Of a stretch of DNA of 64,000 nt, positions 12,201 to 64,000 are shown piece after piece; position 1 is the first letter of the stretch; each line of letters begins with the position of its first letter. Under the pieces are notes generated by a model. That model was given only the letters and a program-made list of their open reading frames with translations, did not search any database and was not told where the DNA came from. Made by a program: the position numbers and the translations under genes. The DNA comes from Synanceia verrucosa (Eukaryota > Chordata > Actinopteri > Perciformes > Synanceiidae). The DNA lies in assembly GCA_029721515.1 (NCBI GenBank), contig CM056565.1, positions 6,202,742-6,266,741 of the forward strand, in the 5' to 3' direction.

Positions 12201-13732
12201 AGCCACGGGCAGTATATTACCTCTGATTTTGACAGTTGTTAAGTGTTTTTTTATGTTTAATGAGATGAGTGAAAAGAGTGTTCAACTCTCTGATCAGTCT
12301 GATGATGATCCCAGGACCCTGAGGTGCTCCTGGGTGGTCATTTTCAAAAGGAACACAACTTCGTTATATGTAGTAGGTTATTAAAATAGACCAATATAGT
12401 AAAACAATTGCTAAGCTTAGTATGAAGGTATGAAGTGCCTTCATAAATCATGGAGGACAGAACCAGCACTGACATCATGTCATTTATCTGAAGCTGTACT
12501 TACTTTTCAGATTAAGAATTTACATCAAATAACATGAAGCTCATACAAAACAACCCCCTTTAAAACAGTGATTACTAGAACTACTATGCAATGGTGCATT
12601 CATAGTGGTAATCAAGTGTTATACTGTAATGCTGGATAATACAGTATCAGAAGCTATACTACTTTTACTTATGTTACTGTAAGTACATCTTATTGTTAAT
12701 ATGTCTGTAGATTAACTCTGGACTCGGGTGGCGTCCATGAGGATCCTCTGAAGCTGTGGTCTTCAGCCTTGTTCCTTTGGACTCTGGGACTGTTTTTCAA
12801 TATCAGGGCAGCCAAGGATGGACCTCAGAAGAATATTGGTGCCAAATCTCCTTGAGAGAACAAGAGCAAGAACTGGCAAGATCGCAAGGACGGAGAACAC
12901 AGCTGTCAGAGATTGAGCCGTTGTGTTTGCTCTGAATGTCCATGCAGCTCATTTTTAAATACATCAAATGAAAGCACAGGCTTAAATGAGTATTTAGAAA
13001 TCATATTAGATCAAAACAGAACAGAAACTCAGGCCTCTCCTCTCCATGAATATGTCAACGCTCTTTACCTGCAACTTGATGCAGATTCACTAATGACTGT
13101 TTATTCCTGTCCATTAATGTTAACTAAAAAAATCAAAACATTAAAATTTTAAATTAGTCCCTTCTGCCGTCACTTTTACAGTGACACATGGCTTTCACAT
13201 GTGTGTTTAAAGTGACTATGGTTTGGATCTGACAATTTTTTGGTTTTGCAGTAAATTAACAGGCTGCATACAGTTAATTTCCTGAAACATGCTCTCTTCT
13301 CTTGATCACAAAACAGAGAAATTTGTTGAATTTATAAATACATATATTCCAGTGATTACAGGACATCTTTACTGACAATAACAAACCACAAATTACAAGC
13401 CATGTGTTCCTCCTTTCTGTCAGCTGTGGAAAACAGCCTGAGGGCAGAGCTGCTATCTCTGCGAGCTTCGGATGAGTCTGATGTTCTTCTAAAACTGCCC
13501 TCATTGCCTTGAACCATACGACTGCGCAACTGCCCCCATTGCTGCTTCTGTGTCCTTGTGTCCTTGAGCAAGGCACCTTGTCCCTCCAGCTCCAGGGGCG
13601 CTGGTGCGCAGCTGAAACCACAAATTCTAGAAATTCTCCATAAGAACCAATGAAATGACGTCACATGACAACGTTAACTAAAAGCAGCTCTGTGACAAAC
13701 ACCAGGAGATGCTGCTGCATGGATCCTGTCTC
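9280..13732. other. intergenic DNA upstream of the promoter
   Basis: No recognised gene. The longest ORFs (for example minus 10480-10911 and plus 10681-11025) overlap one another on opposite strands and show no domain. At about 13545-13590 there is a GTGTCCTTGAGCAAGGCACC segment belonging to a common fish dispersed repeat. Confidence 0.5.
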
Positions 13733-14143
13733 TCAGCAGGCAGATGGATGAAGAAGTGGTCGCACCAGGCGGCGGAACCCTCCGCTCAGGTACGCGCAGC
13801 CAATGGGAGCGCAGGAGGGAGTGCTCAAACTGCGAGGAGGCGGTGCGCTCCGGCGCACAAACAGCTCACCTTCAGATGGAGATGAAGTAGCAGCAGCAGA
13901 GCAGCAGAGCAGCCACAGTCTGTACCGAGGATCCGACCGGAGTTTGTGTTCAGGGGGGACAGGTGACAGAGCAGACCGACCCGCACTCCGCCGCCGCCTC
14001 AAGTCGCATCTGCGGTCATTCCTGCGGTTTCACCCCCCTACCCCCACCCCAACCCTGCGCACGCTCCTCACTGCTTCAGTACTTGCTCAACTATACATGC
14101 TTTTCACTGTGATCATCTGAAGCCAGCTCAGCACTCCGACAAG
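13733..14143 (+). promoter_or_regulatory. atp2a3 promoter / 5' leader, CpG-rich
   Basis: A sharp rise in GC and CpG compared with the AT-rich flanks, ending at the start codon. A CCAAT box lies at 13800-13804 (GCAGCCAATGGGAGCG) with GC-box-like sequence around it; no TATA box is obvious. The transcription start is probably between about 13830 and 13950. Inference from composition and position only. Confidence 0.65.
14097..14120 (+). other. upstream ORF in atp2a3 leader (MLFTVII)
   Basis: A seven-codon ORF ending 23 nt before the main ATG, in the probable 5' UTR. The same frame is open back to an ATG at 13803, so a transcript starting further upstream would carry a longer uORF of up to 105 codons. 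Whether it is translated depends on the unknown transcription start. Confidence 0.4.
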
Positions 14144-55933
<41,790 letters not shown>

Positions 55934-56130
55934 AACCTCTCCCTCCACACACTCACACTTAGACGCACACCTCCCCTCTTCCCTTTATGAACTAGGATCC
56001 TTTTCTCTCCCCTGTCCTCATTCCCCACTCCTGCATGTCCAACACACCACCACTAGAAATGAGCAGGGCTTTGCATGACAACGAGGAAGAAAGCATGCGA
56101 GCATGGCTATGTACGAGTGTGTGAGTAAAT

Positions 56131-56136
<6 letters not shown>

Positions 56137-56178
<42 letters not shown>
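56137..56178. repeat. (GT)n microsatellite in 3' UTR
   Basis: About 20 GT units, 200 nt after the stop codon. Confidence 0.95.
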
Positions 56179-56180
<2 letters not shown>

Positions 56181-58157
56181 CAGATGCAGATCTGTCTTTA
56201 TAGTTGCGAGAGTGAGAAACAACTGCAGAGGAAATGAAAGATGATACTGCTTTTTAAAGACTCCTGCTCATTGGTTTTTCGACTGTACAGTACACACATA
56301 GTGGTGCAGTAACTGGACGTTTGGGGAGGGAAGGAGAGGGAGGACAGGGGAACAGAGGTTGATAATACTGGGAGGGAAGGAGGGAAATTCAACATTAACA
56401 CAGAGACAGAAAGAGAGATGGAGAGAGGTCTGCCATTGGAGAAGAGACACGGCGTACACACCGGCAAAAGAAGAGCATCAGCAAGAAGATGGGAAGTGGA
56501 ATCTGAAGGTGGTGCATCATTTCTGGGTCCACAAAAAAAAACATTGCCTGGCGGTACTGCTCAGGCTTCTGCCACCCACTGTGGTGGCAGTGAGCTCCAT
56601 CCAGCTCTACAGGAGCACAGCCTCATCAGCACAACACAATAGCATCTCTGGCCAGTTTGTGACAGCGCTGCTGCTTCCTTGTCGATGATCATGTTCTATG
56701 CAGAATCACTCTCATTTTGTCCTCCCTCCCTCCCTCCCTCTCTCTCTCTTCCTCTCTGTGGAGGCAGCTCTGGGCTCGGGTCAGAGTCGTGTTATTATCT
56801 GAGCTCATAAGTTGGGTTGTGGAGATGTCGCTCCGCCTAAAGGTGTGAATAGCTTTACGCCGCTTGGCCGCTTCCTTTGCCTCTTCTTTCGAGGAGCTGA
56901 GGTCAGCTCACAAACACAGCAAACATATAGAAAAACTAAAATGTCAAACAGCAACCGAACCAGCATATTAGTGGAGTCATTCAGCCTACCAGCTGGTCCT
57001 GTTAAGCCTCACTTTAATGTCCATCTGCTGTGTGCTGCCATTGCAGTTTTAGCTGTCAGATATCAAAATTAAAGGCAGATCTGAAGCTCAGTGATATGTT
57101 GTACATAATGATTGTCTCTGAGCATCACATTGTTGATCTGCGTTTAATTTACTGTTATTTCTAAACCCTGCACCAGCGCTAACGTGTGTGTGTGTGTGTG
57201 CGTACAGACTTACTTGAATTGACATTGAATTTGTCTGATTTGACTTGATCAGTTGTTGAATCGCACAGATAATGATGTAGTACACCACTTGATTGTGTCA
57301 CTTGGTCATGAATCATTTATATATTTAACATCCATGCCTTATACAGCCCACTGCACCTCCACATTGAATATGTGGTCGACATGAATGTGTTTCTGCTCGC
57401 CTCTGATCAGCCTTCTTCCCCACTGCCACCACTCCCACTCACTCGTGTCCTGAGGGTGGTATTTATTGACTCGACTCTGAATGTCCACCTGGTCTGAGGC
57501 ATGTTTGACAGTAACCTTTTTTTGTGCTTTGTACTGCTGCTCCCTCAGCTCCTCCTGCTTTCAGTGCTTTAGCAACTCACTTTGTTATTGTTTTAGAATG
57601 ACTTAATAGTAATGTATTTGACTGAATGAACCTACGCGGTTTGGATTGTGTCTTTAAGTCTTAATTATGGGTTTATGTGTGGAGCCCTGGTGCTCTGTGG
57701 ACTGGGACAGTCGTGGTTTTGGTCGTTTGTTGATTCCTCATAGGACAGAGAAGAGTGCACATTAAAAAAAAAAAAAAACACTGCTTGTTCAAAACAACTA
57801 AATATTTAAGACTACTGTGTCTGTCTCTCCAATTTAATTTGTTGAGTGATTCATTGACACAATGTTCAGACCTTCCAGACCTGATTTCAGACAAGCAGTA
57901 CTGATTTCTGCAGGATGGTTTTAAATCTAAAGGAAGATCCATCTGTAAACATACGTCCAGTATTAGTGGCTGATCTGCTATTGCTTGCAGGACTGCATGT
58001 GGTTTTATTTGTCTATTTTGTTTCTTGGTGATGTTTTTTTTCATACTCAGGGGGATAACTAGCCAAATTTAGATGGCATGACATCATTGAATCCAGATGT
58101 TTCCAGTTCCATTAGCTCTCTGGGGTCATTCTTGGAAAGGTACAGTAGGAAATCACT

Positions 58158-58536
58158 CACTTAAAGGGGAAATGTCATGAAATGCTAACTTTTTCAATAC
58201 TTGTGCTCATCCATATCTAGAGTGTCTACCAATCCACAAACTGAGAAATGAAAACCCAGTCAGTTTTGCTTGTGGGCTGCTTACACAGAAAACATGATTC
58301 AACAAGTCGATCAGGTGTCTCTCCCCATTCTGTGTCACATTATCATCAGAATATATCACCATCAGCTGGAGAACCACCTTTACAAAAGTGTTAAAGAGAC
58401 AGACACTGAAAAGAATGTGTTGATTTTTTTTACATTAAAGGGGACAGATCAGATGTTCATATCCAGATCTGAATGGCTTCTTGGATCATGTTTTCTGATT
58501 TAAGTAGCAAACAAAAAAATGATATGTTCCCTTTAA
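58158..58536 (+). repeat. dispersed repeat (AAAGGGGACA type), copy B
   Basis: Opposite-orientation relative of 26856-27190. The two share, for example, CCAGCTGA next to TTTGTAAAGG on one strand and AACATGATTCAACAAG-like sequence. Lies in the probable 3' UTR. Confidence 0.55.
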
Positions 58537-59661
58537 GTATACATTGATGGGGAAAATTGAGAAAGAGTACACTAAAAAGACATCACCAGACAAAAAAAGT
58601 CCTGAAAGGCTTTGAACATCACAGATGGACAACAATGTGAGAAGACTTCAGGGTGGTACGCTCCTTCTGATCTCACACCAGGGGCTGGATTTTGGGTCAA
58701 GTAAATAATAGCTTGATTCTGACTCATTTTGACAAAAATCTGCTTTTTTGTTGTTTTGTTTCACCACTGTGAATGTGGCACCTCTGTCCAGACCAGCTGC
58801 CCCTGTCCCAGGTCTCCATGGCTCCATAACATGCTGGCACTCTGGCCACCAGGCACTATAGGTCTGTATAGCCTCGTTATTTACTACTGAATCCTCAACT
58901 CTGTACAGAAGATGAGAAAATGATCGCATGGAACCATGTTACTGTAATAATAACCTATACAGTATATAATATTTAATTTTTTGATAACTTACATCAAACC
59001 TACTTACCAACAGCACAGAGTTGTGAGAACCTTTTTTATTATTATTTTTCTTTGAGCACATGGTATCTAAGGATCTGCTCTCTCTTTTTGTTGTTTCGAT
59101 AGAAAGCTTGTTTCTTCATTGTTCCCATTTGGTTTTTACAGTTGCTGGGGTTTGTGTCTTTTACTGTAGGGGGAAAGAATATGACGTTATCATGTTTAAG
59201 ATAGACAAGAATCATTCTTACTCTATTTAATGACAATGACACTGATCCTTTCAGTGATGGTTATCCGGTGGGAGAATGTTCCAGGAATTTGTGAATGAAC
59301 TGTCTCTGGTTTACACTGAGCGATAAGCAGTGATGGATTATGAAGTTTTATGAGTGTACATTGAAGGGCTCGGTGTGGAAGCAGGCTCTAGAGACCCCTG
59401 ACAATCCTTTTGACTCTTCTAGTACGGTACTCTAAGTCCTTTACCGTATGTCAAAATGAAAAACGACCTTTACTAACAGTGAAGGAGTGATCAGGTTTAT
59501 ATGAGAAACATCTGACCAACTGTTCCCTTTTTCTGTCTGTACAGGCAAGTAAACAATCTCTAGAGCCCAGGTTCCACCTCTGAGAAGTTAAAAGGATTCT
59601 CTGTATTGCCTTGTTAATATTAATTGTGGACACATAATTTTATAAATGACAAAGACGTGGA

Positions 59662-59667
59662 AATAAA
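59662..59667 (+). promoter_or_regulatory. candidate polyadenylation signal AATAAA
   Basis: Canonical AATAAA followed about 30 nt later by a GT- and T-rich stretch (GTTGTGTTCC then T5), the arrangement of a functional poly(A) site. First canonical AATAAA after the stop codon. Confidence 0.5.
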
Positions 59668-59690
59668 GATAATTTATCTTGTTATTTATT

Positions 59691-60451
59691 CAGGCGTTGT
59701 GTTCCTTTTTATGAACCATTTTTAACATGACGTAGGAGAATAGGAATGCTTTTCTTGGAACTAATTTATGCCAAAGAAAATTGATGACAAGAAGGATTTG
59801 TGAATAATTTAATATTTTTCAGTGCTTTACAGACCCCAAACTACATACTATTCAGAGTTGCTCATCTCAAAATCTGAGCTTATACAATAAAGTATCTGCA
59901 GCATAAAGACTTTGCTAAAAATGAGTTTCTCTCCATCATTTTGAAGCAATGTTAAATACAAACGTTTTGTGAGAGCCCATAAATTACACTTGGCAGAGCA
60001 ATATTTCCATCCGAGGTCTTTGTCTTTGTCAAATAAACATCATAAATCAGAACAAAACACTAATCACTCAGGAGATTGTGATCTTTGATTTGGATCTCCA
60101 GATGTTGTTTCCTGAACTTTGGTTTAACAGGAGGACTGACTTCAGTCTATTATAATTAAATGAAGGGAAACTCCTGTCCGACGGTAACAACTGGTGCTCT
60201 ATATTAAAAATATGACATGAGTCGGCAGATATACCGATTGCATGTCTGAGCATACTTTTTGTGAGATGAATGAAATAGATGTGCTGTAGGTTGATCAATA
60301 ATCTGTTTTAGGAGAACATATTAAATCTTTTTTAATTGATGTGGTATAATGTTATAGATGAATGACCAATAGATATAGGTATAGATAAATGACCAATGAG
60401 CAAGTATTCATATAGATTAAGTACTAGTCATATAATCCATCAAATCACATA
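59691..60451. other. downstream intergenic, first part
   Basis: AT-rich DNA with no recognised gene or repeat. Confidence 0.5.
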
Positions 60452-60583
60452 AGATAAAATAATCCTTTATTAGTCCCACAAATGAGGACATTTGCATCGT
60501 TACAGCAGCAAAGTGGATACAGTGCAACATTAAAAACAAGATCAACACTAGAAAAACAACCAAGTGGAAAATAAGACATTATA

Positions 60584-60588
<5 letters not shown>
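60452..60588. repeat. LINE-tail-like segment
   Basis: Begins ATAAGATAAAATAATCCTTT followed by ATTAGTCCCACAAATG, like the 3' ends of fish CR1/L2-type LINEs in reverse orientation. A similar piece starts at 62822. Confidence 0.5.

Positions 60589-60643
<55 letters not shown>
60589..60643. repeat. (AT)n microsatellite
   Basis: About 27 AT units. Confidence 0.95.
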
Positions 60644-60644
<1 letters not shown>

Positions 60645-60987
60645 CATAAGTGAACACAGTGCTCCGACTGGTGTAAAAAGTATAAATGAATAAATAACGA
60701 TGACATTGCACGTTAATAGATAAAAGATGTATGTAAAAGTATTTATGTACATTATGATTATTATGAGAGAGTTGCACTCTCTCAACAGAAGTGTTATTGA
60801 ACTTCAGTATTAATGTCTAAGAATATTAATATATAAGTATTTTTTTATTGCCCATGTCCATTGTGTTGCTGGATGTGTGGAGCTTAATGGGAACTGAGTG
60901 TGTTAACATACTGGTATTTAAAAGAAAAATACTGCAACAAAACTGCATTTAAGATCTCAGGTGACACAACAAAATACATCAGATCAT

Positions 60988-61273
60988 CCATTATCTACTG
61001 CTTATCCTCACATAGGGTTGTGAGGGACTGGAGCCTATCCCAGCTGTCTTAGGGTGAAAGGTCTCCAGTTCATCACAGGACACATAGAGACAGACAACAA
61101 CTCACTCACATTCACACCTACGGTCAATTTAAATTAACCAATCAACCTAATCCCCATGAATGTTTTTGGATGGTGGGAAGAAGCCGGAGTACCAGAGAGA
61201 ACCCACACAGACACAGGGAGAACATGCAAACTCCACACAGAAAGACCCCCGGCCCAGGATTCGAACCCTGTAC
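60988..61273 (-). mobile_element. tRNA-derived SINE, copy 2 (shortened)
   Basis: Same family and orientation as copy 1, with the B box (GGTTCGAATCC-like, here GGGTTCGAATCC) at its right end. The A-box part of the head is missing and about 20 nt near the tail (GGGTACACCCTGGACAA region) are deleted. A perfect 11-bp target duplication, CATCAGATCAT, flanks it at 60977-60987 and 61274-61284. Confidence 0.87.
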
Positions 61274-61284
61274 CATCAGATCAT

Positions 61285-62821
61285 TATCTCCATTAATAGA
61301 ACTGGAGATAAAATGAAGAAACGACTTGAGACATCCTGTTTTTACATCAGAACACAGCAGCTGTAACACTCTGCCTGCTCAAACACCATCCATGAATTAT
61401 GTTTTGCAGCCATTACAACAGAAAATTACTTTGATGAGCTGGAAATGCTTCAGGACATCCAGCGCAACAGGCAATGCATCATACTACTGACAAAACCATC
61501 ATAAGAGCACATTATGATTCACAAAGCACTGTGAATATGAAAGTAGCTAAGATTATACCCGTTTGAATACAAAACTTAAAAATAGTAATAATATGCTAGA
61601 TACCACAGATGATTACAAAGACAGACATAAACTGTGACTTCAAATCCCAGAGGTAGACTTAAATATATTATTCATCTAACCCAACCACTGTGGTGTCATG
61701 CATCAAACCAATCAATGGAGAAGTGCACTGAACCTGTTGCATCAGCAGGGGGGGATGTTACACCACCTTTACTACATGTATAAAGCTGTAAGGTCATGCC
61801 AGGATATATGTAGCGACAGTGCCCACTCCTCTAAAGTAGAACAGGTGGGAACTGGTTTTGTTGTGTAATGAACACACACACTGTCAACACCGGTCAGTCA
61901 CAATCAAACACAGACTTTCCATGAAACACAGAGCCACCTCCAGCCGTTAGACTCTTAATGTGTCTGCTGCAGAAACACCTGCCTGTCTGTCTGACTACCA
62001 ATTACCACACAGCCACCATGCTTCCTGTGATCATCTCACAACACCCTCTCTGAGGGGAAGTTCCTGGTGTGAAGGTGGGATCCCGAGAGCTGCAGACCTT
62101 TATTTCCACCCTGAGCCTCAGAGGGACGCAGGATAGGGACAGTCAGCAGGGACACCATCCCAGTGAAACACACACAAATAGACACAGGGCAGCTGAGAAA
62201 ACACTATGATGGTGAGATGGAAAAACAGGCACATTAGGCTCGTTTTGTCCGAATTTGTCTGGAATAACAGGTTACAAACATCACTACTGTCAAACCCTGT
62301 CCTAACACAGAGCAGGAGTCACAGTTTTATCATGCACAAAGCTCATACAGGGCTAATTTACATGAAACTCATGAGAACAAGCAGAGGTCGTGAGGAAACA
62401 CATCTAGAGAAGAGCCTTGAGACAGAAAAGGCAGAGAAATGTTGTAAATTTTGGGGGTGATTGTGCCGTGAAGGAGGACATCCTGCCCCTTATCCCACAG
62501 TGTCAGCCAGCATTGAGTTGAGAGGCTCATGCTGTTGCCAAGAAACTAAATGAACTTGAAATGAACTTCCCCCCCACAGCCGACAGGGAAGAGAAAGTAG
62601 CCTCCTCTCAAAGGCTGCAGCGTCCATACAACCTGCTTAGTCCACTGGCTGATGTGTAATGTACCACAGCAATCTAAGTACTGCAGTCATGTGCAAAATG
62701 AAGTACTTCTACCACTATTTTATTTTCATGCTAGTTCATTGTTTTTATTGCACTACATTTATTTGACAGACACAGTTGCTGCGCTCTTTACAAATCAAAT
62801 TATATTTTGTATACAAAATGA
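61285..62821. other. downstream intergenic, middle part
   Basis: No gene recognised. The ORF at 62206-62460 has no domain that I can name. Confidence 0.5.
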
Positions 62822-62945
62822 CATAAGATAAGACAATCCTTTATTTGTGGAAATCTGCATTGTTATAGGAGCTAAGTAGTTAATGCAAAATTACAATACA
62901 AGCCTATGCAAAATAAAAACCAGTGACACCAGTAAACAAGTAGAA
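62822..62945. repeat. LINE-tail-like segment, second piece
   Basis: Begins ATAAGATAAGACAATCCTTT and resembles the segment at 60452. Boundaries approximate. Confidence 0.45.
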
Positions 62946-64000
62946 TAAGTAGGAAAACATGTCACAATAACAAAGGAAAATAAGTAAACAATGTGCCATA
63001 AGTGACTAATAACCAATGTACATGTTGGTATGTCTTCAGTTATCACACTGGGCAGCATGCTATCATGATATAATGTCTCCTTCTCAATATGTCATATAGC
63101 TGAGAAATGAAGTAATATGTGAACATGCAGTAGAAGGATATATGGCATGTTTTATTTATATTCAACAGATATAGTTGCATTTAAGTGGGCAATGGCTGGT
63201 CTGGAGAACTTGCTCATGTAGACTGAATATGAATAGAGGGGGCAGAGCTGTTCCTGTCAAGACATTTGCTTCCAAATGCCAAAACATGTCAGAAGTACAC
63301 TGTGCAATAGTAAATATTTACATTATAAATTCTGACAGGGCAGACATATTTCATATTCAGCAAGATATCTTGACTCTCAGGATGTGCTGGATGTCAGGAT
63401 GTCCCCTCCACTCATGTGTGAAGTTTATGGTTACTTCACTCTGCAGAAAAGTGGCTGTTTTCAATTTCATCTGTGTCTGTGTTCTCTCCTCAAATCTGAT
63501 TTAAGTCATGTATGGAATGGCACAATTTCTTTTGGAAGTGGAAGTGAGTTTAATGAGTTAAAAGAACTCAAAGGCACACCTCGTTATTCCAAGCATAGTA
63601 TTTTTTTTTCCTCTGGTGCTCTTAAAGTTCATACCTTCTATATCACATAAAATGACTGTCATACGCTCACATAGGAGAATGCCACCAATGTTACACCTTT
63701 TTATTTCTGTCTAAATCCAATCTCTATGATCTATCGCTCCACTGGAGCTGCTCAGTGTGTATATCATTTGCAGTATGATCCAGTTCTAAGGTGTAAATCT
63801 ATGTGAATGTGAGGTGTAGCAGAGCTGCTCAACAAGCATCCCTTTGGGGAATAAGTGATGAAACATCTACATTTCCTGGTGATGTGATTGATTGTGATGT
63901 TGATGGATGATTGCCTACAACATGTTCAGTATAGCAGTGGAGCCAGTAATTAGATTGTTGGGCTGTACCCTCTGCAGTCACAAATGACCGTTCTGCTTAT
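62946..64000. other. downstream intergenic, last part
   Basis: AT-rich DNA; the ORF at 63175-63504 (109 codons) shows no recognisable domain or splice context, so it is not called as a gene. Confidence 0.5.

Larger units (their letters stand above)
55934..59690 (+). other. atp2a3: probable atp2a3 3' UTR
   Basis: No further coding exon could be recognised after the stop. The region holds a GT repeat near 56140, a CT-rich tract near 56720-56755, an A-rich tract near 57764, and a dispersed repeat at 58158-58536. The best cleavage signal is at 59662; an ATTAAA at 57068 could give a shorter form. The extent is inferred. Confidence 0.45.

Noticed and set aside
13733..14002. 89-codon minus-strand ORF over the promoter
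   Set aside because: GC-rich CpG sequence tends to lack stops; no domain and it overlaps the leader of atp2a3.
63175..63504. 109-codon ORF near the right edge
   Set aside because: Cys-rich by chance in AT/TG-rich DNA; no signal peptide, domain or exon structure.

Overview
The window is vertebrate nuclear DNA, most likely from a spiny-rayed teleost fish. A single split gene with 21 coding exons and GT-AG introns fills about two thirds of it. The rest is AT-rich non-coding DNA with many CA/GT and TA microsatellites and typical fish repeats: tRNA-type SINEs, a LINE reverse-transcriptase fragment, Tc1/mariner relics and small foldback elements. No bacterial, viral or CRISPR feature was seen.

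The gene is a sarco/endoplasmic reticulum Ca2+-ATPase, best assigned to SERCA3 (atp2a3). It lies on the plus strand, with its start codon at 14144 and its stop codon ending at 55933. All 21 coding exons can be placed to the base. They sum to 3018 nt, that is 1005 residues plus a stop, with the reading phase kept at every junction. The catalytic and ion-binding residues are intact: TGES, E309, the phosphorylated D351 in DKTGT, F487, the ATP-site lysine K512, TGDGVNDAP, N765/E768, N793/T796/D797 and E905. The paralogue call rests on ESVIERC, KSASEMVLSDDNF, VILLDEALKYISRNH and a short tail without an eleventh membrane helix.

Layout. 1-13.7 kb: intergenic upstream DNA holding a foldback, a SINE, a nested TTAA-flanked element and a 5'-truncated LINE. 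13.73-14.14 kb: CpG-rich promoter and 5' leader with a CCAAT box and a short upstream ORF. 14.1-26.4 kb: exon 1 and a 12.1 kb intron 1. 26.4-31.8 kb: exons 2-5. 31.8-38.1 kb: intron 5, with microsatellites, a coding-like relic and a Tc1-type element. 38.1-39.6 kb: exons 6-8. 39.6-49.4 kb: exons 9-11 in long introns with a (TA)n tract, a second Tc1-type element and another TTAA element. 49.4-55.9 kb: the densely packed exons 12-21. 55.9-59.7 kb: probable 3' UTR with a good AATAAA site. 59.7-64 kb: intergenic DNA with a second SINE and LINE tails; no gene recognised.

The most interesting points are a GC-AG intron (intron 12), a possible alternative terminal exon in intron 20 that would give a different SERCA3 C-terminus, a KGDKPI loop where mammalian SERCA3 has lost the phospholamban-loop lysines, a four-copy TTAA-flanked foldback family with one nested insertion, and a perfect 18-bp hairpin in intron 1. 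I found no convincing new multi-gene system. All assignments come from reading the sequence; no database search was run.
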